Source: Megasphaera micronuciformis F0359 (lineage in GTDB: Bacteria; Bacillota; Negativicutes; Veillonellales; Megasphaeraceae). From it: 64,000 bases of DNA. Every line of letters starts with the position of its first letter. Positions within the stretch are counted from its first letter, which is position 1. Below the pieces are notes generated by a model, which saw nothing but the letters and a program-made list of their open reading frames with translations, was not told the DNA's origin and made no database searches. Made by a program: the position numbers and the translations under genes. Location: the NCBI RefSeq assembly GCF_000165735.1, contig NZ_GL538209.1, positions 1 through 64,000 on the forward strand, given 5' to 3'. Shown here in pieces: positions 58,940 to 64,000 of this stretch.

Positions 58940-60208
58940 ATGAAGTTTGGTAAGAAACATTTCTTGCAATGTACGGTAGCGGCCTTTGCTGTCTTAGCCG
59001 GGTTTACCGTATACGGTGCCGATGTACGAACGCCGGCTGTGGCCGATAAGATAGTACGGTTACCTATGAAACAGATAGCCTTAGGGATTCCGAAGGATAC
59101 GGGAAATTTGTTGTTTTCCGACAGCCCTGAGTACGCAACACGTGACGGCATGCTGTATAGTGACATGGTACGAGGTGATAGTCGTATGTACTTTTACCAT
59201 GTTAATCAGACGAGTGAGAATAAAAAAATACTTGTTGTCGCATCCAATACGGAGGATAAGCCCGTTGATATTTATGTGCACGGGTCCTGGTACAGTCATC
59301 CCAGTGAAGATTACTACGGCGTAGGCAGGGAACTATCGGAAATTTACTATAAGGATAAACAAAAAGAATATAAGATTACGGTTCAGCCGCGGAGCACGGC
59401 CCTTCTTGACGAACGCTTGAATGATGTTGTTGTGTACCCCGACCAATTATTTTCAGGGATTGTCGATTTTCGAGTAGACGGAGCAGCACAGGTCTCTTCC
59501 GTTATGATGCCTGCGTATGAAGATCCTCATGAGTTTATGAAACGCGCCTTTTTATTGTCCAGTGATGATGTGAAATTACGTGGCCGGTTTAAGGGTAAGG
59601 ATCGGGCCCTGAAAACCTTGGTTCCTTATACTCCGAAGGACGGTATTTCATATATTCTCTTAGCTGACGGACAGAGTGACCCGTTTTTAAAAGGGCCGGA
59701 TATACTTGACAATCGCCCGTCTGAAAATTTCGGTAATTACGGTGTTGACTACACGGTAACTGTAGATACAAAGGGAAAAGGGCCTGTGCATTTGTACTTT
59801 AATCCCATTGGCGGAGAATATTCGGGCGTTGTTGAAGTGACGAGAAAACACGGCGGTGAATCATCGACGGAAACGGTAGGCTTGCCTCGAACGGGACATA
59901 GCATGGGGTTCGGCAATGCTTACGCCATAGAATATGTAACGACATTTAAGAGCGGAGATGTCGTTAACATACATTTCATGCCGCCCGGTGCGGCGAACCT
60001 GCCCGTTCGGTATATTTTGGTACCCGATGAGGTTGCGAAAACTGTTGTAAAAGACGTGACCGATGAGGAAAATCGTTTGAAAGCGCTACTCGACTCGGCT
60101 GTGAAAGTGGATCGATCGGATGATCAGGCCGCTGAAAATCGTGATGTCGAAGCAAGTGACCATTCTACGCCGCCTGTCCATCTCTTGGACGTAGAAGAAA
60201 CAAAATAG
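58940..60208 (+). CDS. Secreted protein of unknown function
   Basis: A 422-residue protein with a signal peptide (MKFGKKHFLQCTVAAFAVLAGFTVYGAD, cleavage probably near residue 26-27). The mature part is rich in beta-type sequence, glycine and tyrosine, with VPYTPKDGISYILLADGQSDPFLKGPD and GLPRTGHSMGFGNAYAIEYVTTFKSGDVVNIHFMPPGAANLPVRY. No family or transmembrane segment is recognised and there are few cysteines. It starts 10 bases after whiA and may be co-transcribed. An extracytoplasmic, perhaps carbohydrate- or wall-associated, protein is the most I can say. Confidence 0.75.
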   Translation: MKFGKKHFLQCTVAAFAVLAGFTVYGADVRTPAVADKIVRLPMKQIALGIPKDTGNLLFSDSPEYATRDGMLYSDMVRGDSRMYFYHVNQTSENKKILVVASNTEDKPVDIYVHGSWYSHPSEDYYGVGRELSEIYYKDKQKEYKITVQPRSTALLDERLNDVVVYPDQLFSGIVDFRVDGAAQVSSVMMPAYEDPHEFMKRAFLLSSDDVKLRGRFKGKDRALKTLVPYTPKDGISYILLADGQSDPFLKGPDILDNRPSENFGNYGVDYTVTVDTKGKGPVHLYFNPIGGEYSGVVEVTRKHGGESSTETVGLPRTGHSMGFGNAYAIEYVTTFKSGDVVNIHFMPPGAANLPVRYILVPDEVAKTVVKDVTDEENRLKALLDSAVKVDRSDDQAAENRDVEASDHSTPPVHLLDVEETK

Positions 60209-60233
60209 TGTATAATGCCTGAAACAGGCATAG

Positions 60234-60285
60234 AAAAACACCGATGTCTTGCCAGATGTATCCGGCAGACATCGGTGTTTGCTTT
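60234..60285. terminator. Bidirectional terminator between whiA operon and SBP operon
   Basis: Arms AAACACCGATGTCT and AGACATCGGTGTTT (with flanking GCC/GGC) form a strong stem between convergent transcripts, with A- and T-rich flanks. Confidence 0.85.
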
Positions 60286-60298
60286 CTGTGAAAGATAA

Positions 60299-61072
60299 TT
60301 ATTCTTTCGGTTCCGTTCCGAACCATTTTTTATACAACTTAGCATAAGTTCCGTCAGCTTTTAAGTCTTGGAGAGCCTTGTTAATTTGTTGTGTCAAATC
60401 AGTTTTGTCTTTGGCGGTTGCCATAGCGACGCCGCGAGAAAGAATGGGTTCGCCGGCCAGTTTTAACTTAGCGTTGCCGCCCTGCTGTAAATAGTAGAGT
60501 GCGACAGCCTGATCGATAGCGACGGCATCAATTGTACCGGCTTCCAATTCCATCCAGCCTTGTGTATTCGTGTCGAACTGTTTAACTGTTGCGCCGTGTT
60601 CTTGCGCGATTTCAACCGGTTTTGATCCCACTTGTGCGCCTACGGTTTTTCCTGAAAGGGAGTCGAAGCCTGTAATATCTGTATTATCTTTTCTTACGAC
60701 AACAGAGTAACCGCCCTTAAAGTATACGTCCGTGAAATTTACTTTTTCCTGACGTTCAGGTGTCGCATCCATTCCGGCTGCAATTAAATCTATTTGACCG
60801 CTTTGCAGTGCAGGGATAAGAGCGTCGAAGCCCATGTTTTTAACTTCCATCTTGTAGCCCAATTTATCACAAATAGCCTGGGCTAAGTCTATGTCAAAGC
60901 CTACGTCTTTTTCATTTTCTGTAAATTCAAAAGGCGGGAAAGTGGGTTCAGTGCCGACAACCAAGGTCTTTTCCGAAGACGAAGAGGTGGATGAACTGCT
61001 GCCGCAACCGGCAGCAAAAAGGGATACGGCTGCCACTGATGCAGCTAATACTGCTAAATACTTCTTTTTCAT
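60299..61072 (-). CDS. Amino-acid-binding lipoprotein, SBP family 3 (copy 1)
   Basis: A 257-residue lipoprotein: MKKKYLAVLAASVAAVSLFAAGC with lipidated Cys23 and a serine-rich linker. The SBP3 core has VVGTEPTFPPFEFTENEKDVGFDIDLAQAICDKLGYK (about 38-74), LIPALQSGQIDLIAAGMDATPERQEKVNFT (about 85-114), and DAVAIDQAVALYYL. The motifs match glutamine/arginine-type binding proteins. A transporter partner is absent from the window. It is the last gene of a three-gene minus-strand run and is closely related to the copy encoded by 61752-62519. Confidence 0.93.
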   Translation of the reverse strand: MKKKYLAVLAASVAAVSLFAAGCGSSSSTSSSSEKTLVVGTEPTFPPFEFTENEKDVGFDIDLAQAICDKLGYKMEVKNMGFDALIPALQSGQIDLIAAGMDATPERQEKVNFTDVYFKGGYSVVVRKDNTDITGFDSLSGKTVGAQVGSKPVEIAQEHGATVKQFDTNTQGWMELEAGTIDAVAIDQAVALYYLQQGGNAKLKLAGEPILSRGVAMATAKDKTDLTQQINKALQDLKADGTYAKLYKKWFGTEPKE

Positions 61073-61084
61073 TGTAAAACCCTC

Positions 61085-61720
61085 CTAAATTAATTCGCTT
61101 AGATTTTGCAGAATTCTATACTGACCGGCTGCTGTAAAATCGGCAACCGTTGTCATACCTGTCGTAACGGCGGCAAAATTAACGCCGGCAGCTCGCGCCG
61201 TGTCCATATCAATCAGACTGTCGCCGATGTAGAGCACATCGCTATGAGCAAGGTCGAAGCGATGTAGAATGAGATGAATCCCTTCACCGGAAGGCTTCGG
61301 TTCCGTTACGTCTTCAAAACCGATAATGCAGTCGATGAGTGACTCTATGCCGTCACGCTGTAAGGTTTCCGAAATTCGGGAGCGGGTTTTGGTTGAAACA
61401 ATACAACACAGAGCTCCGTTTTTCTTTAAATGAGTCAACACGGGAATCGTGTCGTCATATAAACGGGTGTTGGCTGTCATTAAAACATCGGAATACCGTA
61501 TCTTATATAAGTTTATAAGTGATTTTATTTTAGACGAATCGGTTTCGCCTGTCAATTGAGCCATGGCGTCGTACATAGTCATACCGATGGTTCGTCGTAT
61601 TACATCTTTAGGAAAAGGACCATATCCTTCATCGGCAAAGAGTTTTTCAAAGCACATGACAATTCCTTTTTCGGAATTTGCCAAAGTGTAATCAAAGTCA
61701 AAAATATAAGCCTTGTACAT
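61085..61720 (-). CDS. HAD-family phosphatase, phosphoglycolate-phosphatase-like
   Basis: A 211-residue HAD hydrolase. Motif I is FDFDYTLANSE (about 7-17) with the two aspartates, motif II is CIVSTKTRS (about 110-118), motif III is the Lys in FEDVTEPKPSGEG, and motif IV is LYIGDSLIDMDTARAAG (about 165-181). It is smaller than a Cof-type enzyme and resembles Gph-like phosphatases. It lies between the two binding proteins, 12 and 31 bases from its neighbours, so the three form an operon. Substrate unknown. Confidence 0.92.
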   Translation of the reverse strand: MYKAYIFDFDYTLANSEKGIVMCFEKLFADEGYGPFPKDVIRRTIGMTMYDAMAQLTGETDSSKIKSLINLYKIRYSDVLMTANTRLYDDTIPVLTHLKKNGALCCIVSTKTRSRISETLQRDGIESLIDCIIGFEDVTEPKPSGEGIHLILHRFDLAHSDVLYIGDSLIDMDTARAAGVNFAAVTTGMTTVADFTAAGQYRILQNLSELI

Positions 61721-61751
61721 AATGAATCCTTGTCTTTATGTTACTAACAGG

Positions 61752-62519
61752 TTAATAGGTCGGTTCCGTACCGAACCATTTCTTATATAATGTAGCATAT
61801 GTGCCGTCAGCTTTCAATTCATCCAAGGCCTTGTCGACCTTTGCGGTCAATTCTGAATTTTCTTTTGTCGTGGCCATTGCTACGCCGGCCGACAGAATAG
61901 GTTCGCCGACTGTTTTAAAAGCTTTATTTCCTCCTTGATTTAGGAAGTATAAAGCCACGACTCTGTTAACGACTACGGCATCACATGTATGTGATTCTAA
62001 CTCCATCCAACATTGGTCGTTTTGGTTAAATTCTTTTACTACAGCCCCGTATTGTTTGGCATAATCGGCTGCTTTAGTACCCATTTGCGCACCTACGGTT
62101 ATATCTTTTAAATCATCAAAGCTGTGAATGGTGTCATTATCTTTGCGTACGACAATCGTATATCCGTCTTTAAAATATGTTTGTGTGAAATTAACATGCT
62201 CTCTTCTTTCGGGAGTGGCATCCATGCCCGAAGCAATTAAGTCTATTTGACCGCTTTGCAAAGCCGGAATGAGTCCGTCAAACGCCATGGCCTTGATTTC
62301 GGGTTTCATGCCCAACTTCTCGGCAATAGCCTTGGATAAATCTACATCGAAGCCGACGTAGTCTTCACCTTGCGTAAATTCGAAAGGTGGGAAGTTGGGG
62401 TTCATGCCTATGATGAGCGTTTTTTCGGTGTTGCCTTGAGGACTCGAGGTGCCGCAACCTGTTAAGGCACTGACAGCAATGAGAGTAAGAGTAATAAGTG
62501 CGAGAAATTTTTTAAACAT
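61752..62519 (-). CDS. Amino-acid-binding lipoprotein, SBP family 3 (copy 2)
   Basis: A 255-residue lipoprotein: MFKKFLALITLTLIAVSALTGC, lipidated Cys22. The core NPNFPPFEFTQGEDYVGFDVDLSKAIAEKLGMK, LIPALQSGQIDLIASGMDATPERREHVNFT and DAVVVNRVVALYFL is paralogous to copy 1. Many positions are identical, including PTYATLYKKWFGTEP-type end motifs (KKWFGTEP in both). The start is the ATG at 62519; a more distal ATG is upstream of the promoter arm. It is the first gene of the minus-strand operon, with its own promoter. Confidence 0.93.
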   Translation of the reverse strand: MFKKFLALITLTLIAVSALTGCGTSSPQGNTEKTLIIGMNPNFPPFEFTQGEDYVGFDVDLSKAIAEKLGMKPEIKAMAFDGLIPALQSGQIDLIASGMDATPERREHVNFTQTYFKDGYTIVVRKDNDTIHSFDDLKDITVGAQMGTKAADYAKQYGAVVKEFNQNDQCWMELESHTCDAVVVNRVVALYFLNQGGNKAFKTVGEPILSAGVAMATTKENSELTAKVDKALDELKADGTYATLYKKWFGTEPTY

Positions 62520-62552
62520 ATAAAATCGCCTACCTTTCTTTAAGATGGTATA

Positions 62553-62581
62553 AGTATACAACAATGGATAAATAAAAACAA
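62553..62581 (-). promoter_or_regulatory. Promoter of the SBP operon
   Basis: On the minus strand TTGTTT (62576-62581) and TATACT (62553-62558) have a 17-base spacer, 34 bases before the start codon. Confidence 0.6.
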
Positions 62582-62807
62582 GTAAAAAATGAATAAAAAT
62601 AAAAGCAAACGATAAATAAGCAGTGTAGAATGGCTTAGCTATGCGAATAAGAAGAAAAATAAAGACATAAAAATTAATAAAGCGGACAGAAGAGGCTGTT
62701 TAAATCAAAGCGTGTAAAGAAGGTAATTGAGGAATATGATACACCGGTATGGCAGAAAAGAACGATATACCCATAAAGAAAGATGTTAAAAATAAAAGAA
62801 AATCTAG
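62582..62807. other. AT-rich intergenic stretch, no gene seen
   Basis: The region between the divergent SBP operon promoter and the nuclease gene is AT-rich. No supported gene, RNA or repeat is visible. A weak TATAAT (62808-62813) just beyond may serve the nuclease gene. Confidence 0.5.
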
Positions 62808-62850
62808 TATAATTAAGAGGATAAGGAGTGACACGAACGGAGGTATGAGT

Positions 62851-64000
62851 GTGAAACACAACCTTTTTGCATTTGCTACGAGTGAACTTTCGCAAGACGC
62901 TTTTTTCTGCTGGGCCTTGGATTGTTTAAATCGGAATGAAGACTCGCCATTATATGGACTCGGTAGAAGTTTTTGGGCCTTGCTGTCAGGCCGTAAGAAT
63001 GATGCCTTGCTGTCAGGCCGTAAGAATGATGCCTTGCCGAAGATTAAAGGTGTTGTTATCAGGCGGCAATTTAAGCATATGGATGTTCTGGCTTTGGTAG
63101 TGTATAGTGATCAGACGGTAGATGCCCTGGTTATTGAAGACAAGGTGAACACATCGGAGCATGACGATCAGATACAAACGTATTTAACGGAACTAGGCAA
63201 CTTGTTGGACAGTCTTTCGATAGAAGACAGTAGGAATAAAGATATAGAAGAAGATTTAAAAAAAATTGTGCGTAATGAATATACGTTGAAAGAGTGCTGG
63301 TTTAACTGTTTCGTAGCCTATGTAAAGACGGGATTTTTCAGTGATGCCGACTGGGATACGGTGAAACGGGAAAGAAAACTGAAAAGAAAACTGAAAAGAA
63401 AACTGAGCGAAGAGGCGATTCCTGTTTTGGCAGTGTCTGCCGAGGATTTAGTCAAAGTCGTTGATACATATGTTCATGACAGTGAAATCGTAAGCATGTA
63501 TAGCACTTATTTGCATGAAGAGTTCTTGGACAAAGCGAATTTGTATGAGCGTGCCTTGACGGAAGGGGCGGATTTAAAAACTCTATTAAAGACTACGGAA
63601 GTCGTGCCGTATTATTTTTTACGTATCTTATTTGACGGTGAAACGGCTTTGGGAATCAGTCGTCGAATGTGGGAGTCCCGGACAAGGGGAGACGGAAGTC
63701 GTGTTATTAATTCCGGCCATAATATCGGCGGCAGACGTTGGTCACACATAAAATTTTGGCGTAGACCCCTTGAATGGGGTGACGAAACACACCCCTACCT
63801 CTTTTGGCGTATTGATACTGACGGTAATGGAATGTATTTAGCCTTAAGGTATTATGATGAATCGGGACGGGGCAACGGATTAAATCGTGAAGAAACTTTC
63901 TTGCGCTTACAGGAAATCATAAGAGAGACATATGATGTTCTTAAAAAGGATATAGAAGGGTTGGAAGTTCCGTTTAAAGACAAGGAAGCTCTACCATTAG
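62851..64000 (+). CDS. PD-(D/E)XK nuclease-superfamily protein, partial (3' end outside window)
   Basis: The frame is open from GTG at 62851 to the window end (383 residues seen). GTG suits the GGAGG at 62839-62843 better than the in-frame ATG at 62845. It starts FAFATSELSQDAFFCWALDC, the N-terminus of PDDEXK_4-type proteins, and has the catalytic pattern Asp78 (FKHMDVLALVV) and Glu96-Asp97-Lys98 (LVIEDKVNTSEHDDQIQTYL). Two in-frame tandem repeats interrupt it (LLSGRKNDA twice near residues 44-61, and RKLK units near 175-185). Later residues (RRWSHIKFWRRP...LFWRIDTDG) may be a target-binding region. Such proteins occur in defence or nucleic-acid-processing loci. The neighbours to the right are unknown. 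Confidence 0.8.
   Translation, partial: MKHNLFAFATSELSQDAFFCWALDCLNRNEDSPLYGLGRSFWALLSGRKNDALLSGRKNDALPKIKGVVIRRQFKHMDVLALVVYSDQTVDALVIEDKVNTSEHDDQIQTYLTELGNLLDSLSIEDSRNKDIEEDLKKIVRNEYTLKECWFNCFVAYVKTGFFSDADWDTVKRERKLKRKLKRKLSEEAIPVLAVSAEDLVKVVDTYVHDSEIVSMYSTYLHEEFLDKANLYERALTEGADLKTLLKTTEVVPYYFLRILFDGETALGISRRMWESRTRGDGSRVINSGHNIGGRRWSHIKFWRRPLEWGDETHPYLFWRIDTDGNGMYLALRYYDESGRGNGLNREETFLRLQEIIRETYDVLKKDIEGLEVPFKDKEALPL
62977..63030 (+). repeat. 27-base tandem repeat inside the nuclease-like gene
   Basis: Two perfect copies of a 27-base unit at 62977-63003 and 63004-63030 (plus GCCTTG of a third), in frame, coding ALLSGRKND twice. Confidence 0.95.
63373..63405 (+). repeat. 12-base tandem repeat inside the nuclease-like gene
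   Basis: AGAAAACTGAAA is repeated about 2.75 times in frame, coding RKLK-RKLK-RKL. Confidence 0.95.

Noticed and set aside
1-64000. CRISPR array
   Set aside because: No run of regularly spaced direct repeats with unique spacers is visible; the only tandem repeats lie inside the nuclease-like gene and have no spacers.
1-64000. Insertion sequences
   Set aside because: No transposase-like frame or terminal inverted repeat pair with target duplication was found.

Overview
The window reads as chromosome from an anaerobic, diderm Firmicute of the class Negativicutes, probably in or near the Veillonellaceae (Veillonella, Dialister or Negativicoccus type). Firmicute markers (sepF-ylmH-divIVA, rapZ-yvcK-whiA, ylmE-like gene) occur with outer-membrane markers (a YadA-type autotransporter remnant, a small SLH-like secreted protein) and with anaerobic metabolism genes (pyruvate carboxylase, a giant 2-hydroxyacyl-CoA dehydratase activase-type protein, pta). 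The genus is inferred from gene content only.

Region by region. 1-1824 is the right end of a prophage: the tail of a GH25 lysozyme, a membrane-anchored extracytoplasmic protein, a toxin-antitoxin-like GNAT pair, and a 3' half tRNA-Leu that I read as attR. 2081-2377 is a decayed YadA anchor. 2520-8458 carries tatA-tatC, pyc and an MFS exporter. 8610-16739 is one long operon: a complete Opp/Dpp peptide ABC transporter followed by an LD-carboxypeptidase, an M20 peptidase and an MBL-fold hydrolase, which fits uptake and trimming of peptides or muropeptides. 16793-21100 is the dehydratase-activase giant, 21317-22165 is speE, then a tRNA-His/Gln/Lys cluster. 22917-26073 is a DUF4178 / DUF350 / membrane spermidine-synthase-like module. 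26126-30913 holds an NhaD-type antiporter, a universal stress protein, a LacI regulator, cobT and an orphan RelB/DinJ-like antitoxin.

30970-36354 has decayed DNA, an LRR protein, an aldo/keto reductase, a redox cluster (43-aa CXXC protein, NapH-like ferredoxin, TlpA thioredoxin) and a siroheme sulfite/nitrite reductase-like protein. 36405-39964 encodes YchF and two alternative routes to diaminopimelate side by side (Ddh and DapL). 40228-41019 is a CpXC-domain protein. 41204-48098 is the most unusual locus: a 1607-aa protein combining an HD domain, HEAT-like repeats, an NMN-adenylyltransferase-like domain, a GNAT-like segment and a phosphoribosyltransferase-like domain, followed by an LDH/MDH-like dehydrogenase and an FMN-reductase-like flavoprotein. 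I know of no described function for this three-gene set.

48177-60208 holds pta, a radical SAM protein, a laccase-domain protein that has lost its metal ligands, the ylmE-sepF-ylmH-divIVA division cluster, a small SLH-like protein, a HAD phosphatase, rapZ-yvcK-whiA and an unknown secreted protein. 60299-62519 (minus strand) has two paralogous amino-acid-binding lipoproteins flanking a HAD phosphatase, with no transporter partner in view. The window ends inside a PD-(D/E)XK nuclease-like gene that contains two in-frame tandem repeats.
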